The notes: generated from the letters alone by a model not told the origin. A stretch of DNA of 64,000 bases from Heterobilharzia americana (GCA_944470555.2 OX104127.1:31201661-31265660), one strand, 5' to 3'; shown: positions 10,990-23,894, counted from the first letter of the stretch. Program-made: numbers and translations.

Positions 10990-11190
10990 ATTCCGACCAA
11001 GTGGCCTAATGGTAGCGTGCTAGCCACGGAACCTGGAGGTCCTGGGTTCGATCCCTAACCGGATTGTGGGTGCGCACTGTTGAGAAGTCCCATAGCAGGA
11101 TAAAACAGTTGTCCAGTACTCCTAAATTTCCATTGTTTCTCCAGCTGATGTCAGTCTCCGATGAATACCGACTTAAAATCAATAAATCCT
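10990..11190 (+). mobile_element. tRNA-derived SINE with clear A and B boxes
   Basis: This is the clearest pol III head of the family: AGTGGCCTAATGGTAGC (A-box, 10999-11015) and GGTTCGATCCC (B-box, 11044-11054). The hammerhead region is decayed (TTGAGAA, GATAAAAC). The tail GATGAATACCGACTTAAAAT is typical. It follows its inverted partner after about 25 bases. Confidence 0.72.
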
Positions 11191-11749
11191 CATAAAACCT
11201 GGAATTGAATCTCAAATCTGATATCAGGAGGAACATTACGCATCGAAGCTCGCCTTTCTGGAGAGGGGTAAACTCAAGCCTCCTTATGAAGTATTGGTAC
11301 CATATAAACTATCACCACTTTATATTTTTCTGTATATATGTTTATATGCAAGAATAATAGTACCAGGCAGCTGAATGGAGTGTAACTTGTGACCAAATTA
11401 TTTCAGCAGCATCTGGTCTTCGAAAGTCTGATAAATGCAATTGGCTATCAGTCAGCTATCTATACGTGAATCCTGACTTATCATCTATATAAGCCAGGTG
11501 TTTTTTTCTGGGGAACAGTTTTTCACTCTATGCACAGAATCTAATAATGAGTCATACATAAATTTAAACTTTCGTCTTCATTATCAGAAATAATTTTTAC
11601 AATGAAAAAAATTCTGGCACTCTTTGTTTGGTTTTCATGTTAACTTAACTTGTTATCTAGTAGTGTGTGCAGTCAGATTCGTTTCAGTTCATCATAACCC
11701 CTTTTCATACGAAGACCTAAAAGTCGCTAGTACGTAGTCTTATTGTTCA

Positions 11750-12140
11750 CAGTGACTGACTGACTAACGAAACCAATGTAGAATCTCGTACACAGGTCCG
11801 TAGGCTGACATTGCAATCTGAAGGTAACGGTTAGTGTGAATATTCAAGCTTTAGACGTCAAGGAGTGAATAAATCTGCGCCACTGTGACAGATTTTCAAC
11901 CATGTCACCAAGACTTCTTAACCGCTGATTTACCTTCGTCTCCAGGACCCCGATCGGGCAGTTTGCATCTCCCTACACTGCTCAAGATAACAATCAGGGA
12001 CTTCATTCACTAACTCCAGGTCTTTAAGTGGTCACCGTGGACCCTTTTTCATCTTAATCCAACCTTCCCTAGCATCACAAGTCAAAGTAGGCGGTGGAGT
12101 GATAGTAGGTTTATCAGACGTGTAATAATTCAACACCTTG
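11750..12140 (-). mobile_element. Non-LTR retrotransposon 3' end, decayed
   Basis: The reverse complement contains a PPPTLTCDAREGWIKMKK-like segment (about 12095-12040) and then ...GACGAAGGTAAATCAGCGGT...CTTGGTGACATGG...AAGCTTGAATATTCACACTA. This is the same order as 49560-49840 and 3300-3525 on the plus strand. It is the third copy of that family's 3' end in the window. Extent is approximate. Confidence 0.6.
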
Positions 12141-13949
12141 TCGTCAACACTGGTCATAGCGTCACAACTGTCTCAGAGTTCCAGTTCACCTACAGAGTGA
12201 AAGGAAATCTGCCTTGAACGGTTCGTTTCCGCCTTCACTGTACTACAGAAGCTCTTGTCATCTGCATAGAGAGACTGGAATTAATTGTACAAAAGAGACT
12301 TGTTTAACGTTTGTTGCTACCATGGACTTAGTAAATTGTTGACGATATATCGACCTCTATCTTCCTGTTACTGTTCATAATTTTGTTATGCTTTACGATA
12401 GATTTTAATAACTTGATACTGCTTTCATTTTGATTTCATGCTACCCTTGATTATGCTTTATCTTGAAAAATATTTTTACATATTATGAAACTTCAAGATC
12501 TATCCATTTGGTTATGTTTGTTTCCATGCACTTTTGTGACTAAATTTCATCTTGCATCACACTTGTAAAATTTTAATCTTCATTCAACTTGTTACTGGGT
12601 AATTAAATATTTCTTGTAGCTATCCTATAGAGTTAAACAAAGTGTGACTGCATAAACATATCATATTGTTTTGTTTATTTATCTACCTGAACAGTCTGAC
12701 TGAATAGGACTGCGCTTGCAGATGATACCCATTCAGTGAGGTATAACATAGCCAACATTCAGAATTTTGTATAACAGTTGCAAATTTGCCACCTTTGCAA
12801 GGAGATAACATTTGCTTTCACAGTCAAAATTCACTCATAATCATTGCTTCTGAAAAGCTTTTAGATCCCAGAATATAACATGAAAGCTAAGTTGTTTTCG
12901 TCTGAAGAGTTTGGAATTCGCGAGACTAAGAATATATTATACTTATAAATAAAAGTGATAAATCAATAAATATCAACTTTGTTTTCAAAATATTCATATC
13001 ATGATTTGGATTTTAGAACTGTACATGGACAACTGACCTATGGATAATGGAAATGAAAAATACAGAATTGTTGTGTTTTTTTAATGAATGAACTTTGAGA
13101 TATCAGGGAAAATTTTTCGACTTGAATAAGGATGGTAATTATTTGATGTTCTCCGAACCTTGAGAATTTGCTTTTGAACGTTTCATCATCAGGCTAGGCG
13201 ACTTGATTCACATTTATTTTATGTACGAAGAAAATTAGAATTGACTTGCTTTTTGACAGGCGGGTAGTGTAATCGTAGAAGGATTGGTTAAAATAAATTT
13301 GTCTTGCTAACTTGTAGTTTTTATGCCATTTTGACCTCTCTCAGTAACATTCTTTCATTTCGATCTATCCTTCCCACTTGACCTCTTTATATTTCGATCC
13401 ATATGTAGTTTCTCTATCAGTAGAGAGTTCGCATGTAGTGACGTTGTTCAAAATATATCGCTCTGATGTACTGTACTTGTTGCATAAACTAATCTCTACA
13501 GTTACGTATCTGCTATAACTTATTGTCCAGCAGTTTTAAGGTGGCTGAGTGAATAATAAGAAATGTGAGAACGTTAATGACGTACTGAGACACTTATACT
13601 GCAGTAAAGCAGTACCGTGTGATTCACTGAACAATCAAAATATGTAGATCAACGATAAATCACTGATGATCAGACTTACCTTTCTCACTAAAATTGTGCA
13701 TGGGGCATGTTCAAATTGAGATTGTCAATCTGTTTGCGCAGAGGTATCTGCATGCAGTTAATCAGCCACGTATTTGTTGCATGTTTCAGACGTCAATGGA
13801 TATGCTTTTATTCTGTTGTTTGGATATGTTTTGGTTATATTAACGCGTTTCTATGCCTAAACTGTTTATCCTGCACTGAGCTGTTTGTATCTACACCGAT
13901 TTTCTTGACAAAATTATGTAGCCTTCAAATTATTACCCAAATACTGTAC
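12141..13949. other. Intergenic, nothing recognised
   Basis: Long AT-rich stretch. The only sizeable frame nearby (13707-14033) runs through the TA repeat and is probably chance. Confidence 0.45.
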
Positions 13950-13970
13950 ATATATATATATATATATATA
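13950..13970. repeat. (TA)n microsatellite
   Basis: About ten uninterrupted TA units. Confidence 0.9.
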
Positions 13971-15119
13971 CAAAGTGTCCGTAGACTAGCTGCTTTCCTC
14001 ATCAATTTTCTGCAGTTTTCCAAGCTTCCATAACATCGAAAGAATCTTTGATGAACAGCAAAATCGTACTTGGAATCGACGAACAATTCAGTTCCATCAA
14101 TAAAGTCAGAAATGACTAGATTCCGTCATCTGATCGAAAACATGACCATTGTATCTAGAACGAGGTTCAAGAATTTTGTAGTCAAAAGTCTAAAAAACCT
14201 CAAAAAGTAGTGGAAACATTCACTAAAAATCTTTGCTGAATGTACGACTACCTGATGATATCCGAGTTAATTTCAAACATTTCGTAGCTTATTCAATGTC
14301 AAATAGAATCCAGTTCAGATTGAAATGATATCCCGTGGTTTAAAACTTCATATTTTGACTAAAAAGGTCAGTTAAATTCATACAGAAGGGCAGTCTGAGT
14401 ACCTATACCGTCAACTGTCTTGACTGAAGTCAGTTCACAGAGATCGAAGTAATTAGTTCAAATCTACGTTTGCTGACATTGTGAGAGTATATCATTTGCC
14501 TGTTGAAGCCAGCGAATTTCTCTTCTGAGGAAAACAGAAAAGCACTTTAATTCTTATATAATAAGGAAGATGTAGTAATTGCGTACCAAAGAGACAACTT
14601 AAACAAGCTAATTATAACAATAAATGATGCATGTAAGTTCATAATTAATAAACCGAAGAAGGACAAGAACTTGTCAATAGAGATGAGAGTGATAGAAGAG
14701 ATGGGGGATCTTTTGAAGAAAATGTTGGTTGACAGTCCAGCCTCTAATGGTCTGAGACCAAAGGAATCAGGTACATCCTTTCTGCTTGGTTTACGAGAAG
14801 CATATGAGAAAAATATCTTATTCAGGTCAGCAATCTCAACGACAATTTGTACTTTTCACAATCTACCTAGCTGTTAGACCAACAAACTAGAGTCAACTGG
14901 TTATGAATCAGTTTTGTTTAGATTAAATAACTCATCAATTTGCGGAGAAGCTGAAATCTTAGTAATTACAGCAACCTAGTGGTGTAGTATGATATGTCCA
15001 TTTTATTGAGCTACGTTATGCTTAACAAGACAATCGAAATTATATGTCAGCAATCCAGTTTCCGTCCTCTTACTAAAACAAACATTGAAAAGCTTCTAAC
15101 GCTACTCAAAACGATGTCG

Positions 15120-15315
15120 AATTCGACATTACCACTGAACGAATCTGACGCCATCCTGTGGAGATAGTTACATAGGCAGAACGACTCGAAAAGCCCACCA
15201 TCGCTTCATTGAGCACTGTACATTGTGATTAGACAGAGGAACAGTGAGATCCATCAAAAGCTCAATACTCGCCCATCTAGTAGATACTGAGCATAACATT
15301 GACAAAACCTCAGTA
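15120..15315 (+). pseudogene. Penelope-like GIY-YIG fragment
   Basis: One frame reads CGDSYIGRTTRKAHHRFIEH before a stop. A second frame then gives SSILAHLVDTEHNID. This matches the middle of a GIY-YIG domain (YIGRT, an R-rich helix ending in EH, then an HL..T.H motif). The two frames show a frameshift near 15228. The next 100 bases or so are not recognisable. Confidence 0.6.
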
Positions 15316-15429
15316 TTCATTATTATTTACATCACATCTCATGACAATGGGAACATCTAAATTATTGCCACTGAACTCTGAAGACAGATTTATAATGTGG
15401 CCGTGGGAAATTCACCGATATATTCAGGG

Positions 15430-15790
15430 CAAATTTTAAACCCGAATGTATTCATAAACTTTCAATAGAATATGAATATGACAATCGCATCAAATTTCTG
15501 AATCTATTCGTGAGATGATATTATGATGGTACAGCCAAGCAAAGCATCCGTCACATGGATACTTCAGTGAAACAGTATTTAAATTATCAAAGCTTCTGCT
15601 AATTGAACTACAAACGACGGTTGCTTACATCACTGACTGATCGACCGAGAAACCTGTCTGGAAGAAAAACTACATGACAAGAAGAGTCTTCTGGAAGAAT
15701 ATCTATCTAACAATGGAAATTCCAAAACCGTTTTGCTAAACATGAAAGATGACACACAGATAGGAAGACTGTCTACATGGTTTAGAAGTC
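15430..15790 (+). pseudogene. Penelope-like RT C-terminal (thumb) fragment
   Basis: Readable segments are IKFLNLFVR, DGTAKQSI, KQYLNYQSFC, NYKRRLLTSLTD, then EEKLHDKKSLLEEYLSNNG in another frame. This is the C-terminal RT and thumb portion of Penelope-type reverse transcriptases (a FLD/FLN strand, then KxxYLxxxS and a KRxLxxxLxxR helix). Stops and frameshifts are frequent. It lies downstream of the GIY-YIG fragment at 15120-15315, although RT precedes GIY-YIG within one element, so at least two decayed copies abut here. Confidence 0.55.
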
Positions 15791-16389
15791 AGTTTTCACT
15801 CGATTGGCTTTCAGTTGGTTACGCCAGATAGAATCTATCTTGCAGCCAAACTCTTTATTGGGTACAGTGCTCCTTTTCAGTCGAAAGCGAACAAGTATCC
15901 ATCCCCATTTATATCTATAATTTTACGTTTACTTTACAAATCAAGTATACTGGCAGGATAGAAAGATGGATGAGGTTTCAAAAAAGTGAACTCAACCATT
16001 TGAATGTAAAACCACTTGAAATCTAATCGATTCAGGAAATAACTTGTATGTATCAATGACCTCTTAAATTAATGAGTAATGAAATTTAATCACATTCCGC
16101 CTTGCTGAATCGACTATAATCAAGAGAACCTAACCTGACCTCTGTGTGTATGATGAGACTACAATTAGCATGACATTAGCATAATAATAATGCTTTGACG
16201 CAATTAACAACGTGACTTCTTTATAAATCTCGTTTACACTCCTATGTCAATTCAGTCAACTTTCTTTACTTATCATCATGCGTAATATTCATGTATTTTC
16301 TTCTAGTATATATCTGAAATCTCAACTGTTTATAAATTGATATTTTATTCCTTTATCTTTGTTAGTGCATGACTTATAATTCACCAAGG

Positions 16390-16672
16390 ATGATAAACGA
16401 CAGAAAGGTCAGAGGTCAAGCAGACGGACAGCCAACAGGAAAATTTATACAGTCAATGACACCACAATCAAAGGAAACAACCAATCACAGACCACTTCAT
16501 CAAGGCAAGCTGCTAAATCACTCAAGGAGAGATATTGATAGCTCACTTCATACTGAAGTCAATGCTGATGGTATCGTCTAGAAGGACGATGAAAGCACCA
16601 CGATTAAACAACCTAGCTCAGAGACACAATGCAACCAAGACCATCCACCTGAGCTACAAATATTCTCCACTA
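16390..16672 (+). mobile_element. Penelope-like element C-terminal/3' fragment
   Basis: The frame from about 16393 (NDRKVRGQADGQPTGKFIQS, then MTPQSKETTNHRPLHQGKLL and RRDIDSSLHTEVNADGIV) is almost the same as the C-terminus of the minus-strand PLE at 22918-23890. The following non-coding bases (GAAAGCACCACGATTAAACA to CTGAGCTACAAATATTCTCC) also recur there. The piece is 5' truncated just after the GIY-YIG domain. Confidence 0.7.
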
Positions 16673-17729
16673 CCCTTTTCCTATTTGTTGAACATAACTA
16701 GTTTTCACTTTTCCCCTGTTCCGTAAACTTCTCTATATTCTTAAAGTCATCAGAAGTTGTAAAGAATTCATGGCATAAAATTTGACTTGTTTTACTGTGA
16801 AAAAATGTATTTCTCTTTGCTTAGATATGAAGTAGACTACTTTGAACTATTAAAGCTCTAATGATTTGGTCTGTCACTTTAAAATTTTATTATATACAGG
16901 TTTATGGTAAACAGGTATAATTCCAGCCCAGCTATGTAATCTTTCTAATAGTAATTTTTTTTACAAAATTCATAGTCTATGACTTTTAGACTTCATTCTT
17001 TAACTATTGTCGGTACTAGTAAAGAATACACTGCTTCGGAGAAATTATACATTTATCAACTAGTGACGTACTTTTGATGTAAGCTGCAAGTTTATTTTAT
17101 CAATACCATACGTAATATTTTCGGTTATTATTCTCCTAATGTAGGAAAGAGGTGGTGTACAAGAACTTATAAGGTCTTTTACAGCATAAGTCCAAATTTC
17201 CTGTATTTGATTATAACTGTAGACTTAACTGTCATTGAATCTGAATCACCTAATTTCTATCTACATTTCTGTCTTTTGTACTCTTTGTCCACTTTCATTT
17301 AACTTTATGTTACGCAGTACCAACCAGTGGTTTTCTTCACATCACAGCCACTTTGTGGTATCAAACACTTCATCGATTATTCAGGATTAGTCACAATTAA
17401 ACTATTTTCTAAGCAATATCATTTCAATGTATTTCGTTAATATCTCATCGCCTTTTATCTCCCTGACTCCACTGTATCTTCAAATTTGCTTCACATTTTA
17501 GATATATAAATTCTTGATCCCTAGTTTATCTTACACTATTTACATTATCATCTTTGTTAGCTCAAATTTCACGATTAATGATTGCCAGCTACCTAATATA
17601 TTTGTGCAATACTGATTTATTTCTTAGACGCTGTCGATTGGCTGAGGACTGGAAGTACAACAAATAAACAAACCCCTGAATCCTGAGGTTTTTCTTTTTG
17701 CTTATTTATGTGATTTAACTGTGTCTTAA
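16673..17729. other. Intergenic, nothing recognised
   Basis: AT-rich, without a frame or repeat that I can assign. Confidence 0.45.
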
Positions 17730-19900
17730 TGGATAGCTGCTACCTTGACGTGGTGGTCGGACTTGTAGATCATAGTGATTCAACAAGCTACACTGGCTAT
17801 AATGCTTTTTTTTCGAGGTTCCACCATACCAGAAAGGTCTGTTGGATGGTGGTGAGACGTAAAGCGATTCCCGTTAAACGGAAAATTAGTTCGCTGTCAT
17901 AGAGGTCAGGAGTTGAAGCGGTACGTTTGCCCGGATGGTGACAGCAGTAAGGTGTTTCGCTTAGATTATTAACAGTTCCACACTGATGCTGCCTTCCTTG
18001 TATGTATGGGGGCTTAGAAAATGCTGAGCTTAAAAATACCCTTCCCCTCGTACTACTCAACATACTGGTGTCCGTATATAAGATCAAATACAGACTGGAG
18101 AAAAGCAAACTAAAATATCAAATTTCTAAAAAGACTACGTGTGAGTGGCTCCAAGTAGATGTCCTAGATAGCTCTCACAATCAGCCCTCACGCTTTTAAT
18201 AGTATACGTAACCCAATAAAAAATATCTTACAATCCTTAACTTTGTCTCCTCCATTTTTGCTACATTTCCTGACACTAATATTCATCCTCTGTCAACTTC
18301 CCCAACCTTCCACTCTGCCACCATTGAAAATGATTTAAGCTAGTGAATCACTGTTTCCAATATTCTGAAATCCCACTGTTTATTTCACATTCAAGCTTTC
18401 AACTTCTAAACCCTATTCTAATTCATACAACAGTTGTTTCTTGGCAGAACTTCAGGATCTTGAGCTGTGGATGTGTCGTGTTTTTGAGGCTAGTTTGTGG
18501 GACCCAGTTTCGATGATTGACTTGACTTCACCAGGCCAGTTCAATGAATCTTCGAAATTAACTTTATGTATATTCACACATTCAATGAATAGCCCTCACA
18601 GACATTGAGTTTTCCAACAGCAAGTGCACCTCATGACCGGATGCTAGTCTACAGTTGTCTTCATGCTGTTCGAATGAATGGATCCCTAAGAACTGAGAAG
18701 GTTCATGATACATTCCGATGCTTGCTCATAATCTAGACCGACGCGCTCACTGACTGTAGTTTGAATGATACAATGAATGAACTCTACCAAAAGCTGTCAA
18801 TTTTGCTACAGGAAGTAAAACATTCAGGAAACGTTTAAATGATAAGTGACTTTAGTGCTTAGGTAGGAAACGTCAGCCAGTCGAAAAGGCACCTAAGAGA
18901 TATCTGCTGAACCCCATGCCAGTGAACCAACAACAGTGGTCGTCTTCTGAAATGTTTTCTGGCAACCACATGCGTCCGACCAGTACTAACTTCTAGCATA
19001 AGGAGAGAAACTGGTAGACTCCAACCCCATGAGCATCAAACCAACGATGGATACCGAAGGATCATATTGTCATGAGCCATTTTCATGGGGTATCGGTGGA
19101 GGATTGTCACTATTTCTTGATTACCTGCTTGGACCCAGGTCACTCGGTAGTATGTCTGTGCCTTAGTAGTTGCAGGAAACAGACAGTAGTGAAGTTGTTG
19201 TGCCCCACTGGAAGATGAAAAAATAAAGTATGTTTTTAGAGAGGAAATAGAGGAACATTTATGTAAAAGCAGCAGCATTTCTCAGGATTTTAAAGCCTGG
19301 AGTACTATTCAGTTTGCTGCAGAAACAGCAGTAAAGACAGTTGATTACTTCCATTCTGAGGTTAACAGAATTCACTGAGTTTCCACAACTTCATCCTAAC
19401 TTAATGATGTGAGGACACTATCTTCAGCTAGGTTTGACCACAATGAACAGTAAAAGTAAGTTAAAAGTAAATCAATGGAGATTCTTCACAATAATCAAGA
19501 ACACTGATCAATTTTGCAAAGGAAAGAGATAAGGAATGGATCAGCATTCGATAATACCCAGTAATTATTTAGGATTGTTAACGATATCGTCATAAAGAAG
19601 AATATAGTAAGTGAAAACATCACCGAAACGAATGGGACTCTAATACCCTCACAGAATAGGTAGGCAGAAAGTAGGCGGAACACCGTGAAGCAGAGTTCAT
19701 CTGGTCCACAGCCATGCTTCAGTTACTTAGCGTCTTACCGAAACCTCAGTTTGAAGTAGATATTAGTTCTCTGGATCTCATTAAATTTGACAGGGTTGTT
19801 CATAAAACGAAACAATAAAAAGCAGCAAAATTCATCGAGAAAAGAGACAGGAAATTACTTGGTAGAGAAACGAAGGTACTAGTCAGTGTATGGAAATCAG
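17730..19900 (+). mobile_element. Non-LTR retrotransposon with AP-endonuclease, 5' part, decayed
   Basis: A long leader (about 17730-18400) is followed by endonuclease remnants. These are RVFEASLWDPVSMIDLTSP (about 18478), LYQKLSILLQEVKHSGNV (about 18785), SDFSA with VGNVSQSKRHLRDIC (about 18845, in place of a GDFNA motif), and then a GYRW / SISSLKTYF-like stretch near 19090-19280. This order (FTLRVSGDP-like segment, QKLS..L, GDFNA) matches the AP-endonuclease of the element whose better 5' part is at 49150-49400. Stops and frameshifts occur throughout. The right boundary is uncertain. Confidence 0.55.
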
Positions 19901-20277
19901 AATTATTTCGATTAGACTAGTCTACCTTACTGATTATTTTGGTTTATAAGAAGGAATAAAAGACTTCATGTGGAAACCATAGGGAGGGTCAGTGTCATTA
20001 ATATCGTGTTAAAGATCCTTGAGTCAACAGTTATCCTACGCCTCACTGGAGATCAAAAACAACAAACTCATGTAAACTGGGCTATTCAAAGCTCTCTGTT
20101 CAAATTCTAGTTATGATTATTGTCTATGCGTTATTTCGGATATATTTTTCGAGTATTTAGATTTTATGAAGTAAATCAACTAATCTAGTCGTTTATTTCG
20201 TCGAAGATGACATCAATACTACAGTGTCATGAAGAAGTTAAAATGAAAGTTAGCTGTGGAACGAAATATTCACATAG

Positions 20278-20301
20278 AATATATATATATATATATATAT
20301 A
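20278..20301. repeat. (TA)n microsatellite
   Basis: About twelve TA units, 630 bases upstream of gene 1. Confidence 0.88.
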
Positions 20302-20926
20302 GTTATTTTTGTAGAATGCCTTCAAGAATCAGATGTTTGTCTATGAAAAATGTGAATTTCTACAGTAGTTAGTAGAAACTTACATCAACATTATTATGCT
20401 TGTTTTTACCTCACATCACTTAAACTAATAAGATTTCTGGGCAGTAGCCGGAGTATTTTAACATATGACTAGTGTTTGTGACTCAGAATGGATTCATCCA
20501 TCCTGGGCTCAATTTTTGAGTTCAGAATAATTCAGAACTGGTAGATATCAGCTGCACTTGAGTTCAATATTAATGTCACGTTGTAAAAACCAATTTTAGA
20601 ATCTTCTTTGACTTGTATATTGTTAAATCTCTTACACTTTGCACAAGACTGCTCAGTGAATAAATACACGAGAAGACAACATGATCAAACAATGTTTACT
20701 TAAGGGTTATGGTCACTTTGTAAATAAGTTAAAAGAAAGGAAATGATTTTATAATCTGCAGGTCATATAATCACGATAACACTTAAGTAAGTGTTTATTT
20801 GTGCTTGAAAGTTACTTATCTATCCTCATTCTTTGTCTAAAACACATACACCATCCATTTTGAAACTCGTATAGCTGTCATACAGTTACCAAACTCTGAG
20901 CATATGATCTCTAAATTCCAGAATGG

Positions 20927-20932
20927 TATAAA
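20927..20932 (+). promoter_or_regulatory. TATA box of gene 1
   Basis: TATAAA within GGTATAAAATAACC lies 43 bases upstream of the ATG at 20970, predicting a very short leader. Gene 2 has a similar GGTATAAAT. Confidence 0.55.
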
Positions 20933-20969
20933 ATAACCAGTGGTAGTTATCCTTGCAAGTGAATTGAGA

Positions 20970-21307
20970 ATGATACAATTGCGAACTTCGTTGTTAATCA
21001 TTGGTGTACTAGCCTACTCGCCTGTCTGGACACTGGAAATAGCAGTCAACAAGACTAAAGTATTCGACAATACAACTGAAACACACTATAATGTAACTCA
21101 ACCGAAAACACACTCATATTTACTAAAAGCACGTTATATGGAGCTAAACTGTTTTCGATTATATAGTGAAAGAAGTCAACAAGGTTATTGGTCTGATATG
21201 TGTGACAGTAATGAGGCATTATCGCCATATCAAGTGTGGACTACAAAATCTGTATGTGCACCTGGAGTCATAAAATTCACAATTCTAAACTATTGGTTGA
21301 TATATGA
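20970..21307 (+). CDS. Gene 1 exon 1: secreted beta/gamma-crystallin-fold protein, IPSE/alpha-1-like
   Basis: This is exon 1 of a two-exon gene (joined protein 222 aa). Residues 1-21 form a signal peptide (MIQLRTSLLIIGVLAY...). Residues 22-58 form a variable linker with three N-glycosylation sequons (N27, N34, N41). Residues 60-113 begin the crystallin-like domain, with Cys61, 78 and 96 and the motifs FRLYSER, GYWSDMC and CAPG. The exon ends inside a Greek-key signature (NYWLIYE) at TATGA|GTAAGT, a phase-2 donor. The start was chosen because it is the first ATG after the TATA box and opens the signal peptide. The fold and cysteine pattern fit the schistosome IPSE/alpha-1 egg-glycoprotein family (known fold: beta/gamma crystallin). 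The function here is inferred only: a secreted, probably glycosylated protein. Confidence 0.75.
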
Positions 21308-22917
21308 GTAAGTCTTTGCCTGTCTGATAGAGTTGCAAACATTTTCTGAAACATACAGCAGATTTTGCATGTGGTAAAATTATCGTCCTCTGATGGAACG
21401 AGCTGTGACATCTAAATATTACCAGCTATTATGATAAAATTGTTTAGTGATCCAAATAATCTACAGAAATCTCCTACATCAGCTTAACCCCTCCTTTGAC
21501 CAATGTACCAAGTAAGATGATATAGTTGAGGAGTTTTTAAAGATTTCTGCCAACAGTTAGCATAAATTCATCTCAGAAGCAAACAGGTTTAGTAAGTATA
21601 ATGAAAAAGAAGAGAAAGAACATGCTGAAAATAATTAGTGAGAAAACTAAATGTTAGATATTCTCCAGATTTTTTACAATGAAATGTTGACATCAGTAAG
21701 AGGTTTCATTTAGGATTACTAGATCACTTTTTGAAATGTTCTACTCGTGTGTTCAGTAAGCCTGTTATGAAATTTGAAGTGTGTCTTTCGTTCTGTTTCG
21801 CATCTGTTTACAAGACTACAAGGTTTTTTGTGGAATTTATCTTATTGGCAGCCTTAATTAGTGTATTTTTATCAGTTAAAGTTATTTATAATACTATTTT
21901 TCAAAAAGGAATTACCATCATCCATGGTGCATTGTGTCGACTGTGAGGAATTTCAACCTAGGAAAGTTGTATTATTATTCATATCTGAGTAGGTTAGCAG
22001 TATGCTTAAGAACTGCACAGAGGAAATAAGATACGTTGCTGAATAAACTAATGTATACTAAACACACACCAAACCTGCCCTGATAATCGCTTTTTATTTT
22101 ACAACACCTGTCGGGATGTCTCTGCTTACACAGTTCTTAGCTGTTAGCTAGTTGAAATCAAATATATCTAACTAATCCATATCTCTTACTAAATAATCCA
22201 AACTTGACACTAAATTAGGAATCCTCATAGCACTTGATAGTGAATAAGAAGTTTATTGCTCAAATACACACCAAGCGCTTGAGTGGAATGGAAAACATAT
22301 CAGCCTGTTAACAGTACAACTGAAACTATTCCGCGCTAAAATCTTACATGGATTTAGATCAACGTTGGATCATACACCTTGATGAGCTCATGTAGCATAA
22401 TTTTGTCGAATCCAGGTCATCCTTATCTGTGATGAAGCCTCACCCAGAAGATAGTAAATGAAGTATAAACTACAGGATTTTCGAGGCATCTCAGAAGTTC
22501 ACCCGCATGTGAGTTTAGACATCAAACGCAGCAAGTAAATTTATGACGACAGTTTTTATTATTAAACCTTCTTATTATATGATTTACTTCTTAAGACACC
22601 TAAGCTTTAACTCTGTTGAGAGAAGTTGAAATTCTGTTCGAGGCATACTGTCCATCTCACACCTGTATCTAATTAGAGTAGTCATGTTGCACACCAGTTA
22701 GGGATAGCACATTAAATGCAACACACTTCAGGTTGTTTGCCGAGATTCCTTCTTATGCATGTTAAGTGGTGTTCTTACCTGTTCCCCCATACACCCATAG
22801 GAATTTATAGAAATGTTTGAAATAGGTAAACTGCCTATCTGAAGGAATAGAAAAGGTTACGTGCCTATGAATATGTTCCAAGTATTTCGTTGCAACATTC
22901 CTGGTTTGCTTAATCGT

Positions 22918-23890
22918 GGTGCTTTCATCGTCTTTCTAGACGACATCAGCACTAACTGCAGTATGAAGTGAGCTGTCAGTATCTCTCCATGAGTGATTTA
23001 GTAGCTTGCCCTGGTGAACTGGTTTGTGACTGGTTGGTTCCTTTGATTGTGGTGTCATTGACTGTATAAATTTTCCTGTTGGCTGTCCGTCTGCTTGACC
23101 TCTGACCTTTCTGTCGTTTGTCACTCTTCCCATTAGTTGATAGATTTGGTGTATGTCTGTACATCTATTGATTGCTGACTGACCTGAATGCCATACTTCT
23201 AGAAATTCTCTGATATTCTTTGTGTTTTCTCTGTCCAAGATTTCTACATTATCAAAATTGAGTTCATGTCCATAGTCATCCACATACATTGAATTGAGTG
23301 ATCAGATGTCGCGACGTTTACTAGCCAATTTGTGTTCACGCAAATGATAAAGGCCAAGAGGGCAACTACTTTGTCCAATGTAGTGTTGACCACAGTTATT
23401 GCAGTTGATTTAGTAAATGATATTCGGTTTGTTTTTGGTTGTTGTGTCTTTTGGTCTGAGTAATAGGGTTTGGAGAGAATTTGTTGGTTTATGAGCCACA
23501 CCAATTCCAAGTGGTCTCAGTAATCTAATCTTGATTTCTGATATATTCTTCATGTACCGTAGGATGATGCGTTTGTTGATTTCCGTCGATGACTTTAGAG
23601 TTGATGATGTATGGGATAGGTATCTTCTGATAAAGTTTCGTGGATAGCCGTTCTTCCCTTAGGGTTGACATTAAGTAATTTTCTTCATTTCTCTGTGAAG
23701 TTGTTCTATTACAGTGTGTTCTCGTCCTTTTGAATAGAGCCAGCAGGCAGATAATTCTATGCGTTGTTGGGTTGTTGCTACCGTAGCTGAGGAATTTATT
23801 GATGTGTGTTAACTTCCTGTACACTCGGGATTTCGGTTTTCCAGAATTTGTCCTACTGACTAAAACATCCAGGAATGGTAGTTAGTTGTT
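22918..23890 (-). pseudogene. Penelope-like element 3' part with GIY-YIG endonuclease
   Basis: Reading on the minus strand from about 23890: an RT/linker region with PYIINSKVIDG (about 23600), then a frame with GVAHKPTNSLQTLLLRPKD (about 23500-23445). Next comes the GIY-YIG domain (NIIY, INCNNCGQHYIGQS, CPLGLYHLREHKLA), then MYVDDYGHELNFDNVEILDR with REFLEVWHSGQSAINR to the C-terminus near 22940. The Cys-containing CNNCGQHYIG is a typical Penelope GIY-YIG start. At least two frameshifts and internal stops are present. The element is 5' truncated: polymerase motifs are missing. Confidence 0.8.
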
Positions 23891-23894
23891 TGAC

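Noticed and set aside
20940..20969. Upstream GTG-initiated extension of gene 1
   Set aside because: Lies within 15 bases of the TATA box and lacks an ATG. The ATG at 20970 opens a proper signal peptide.
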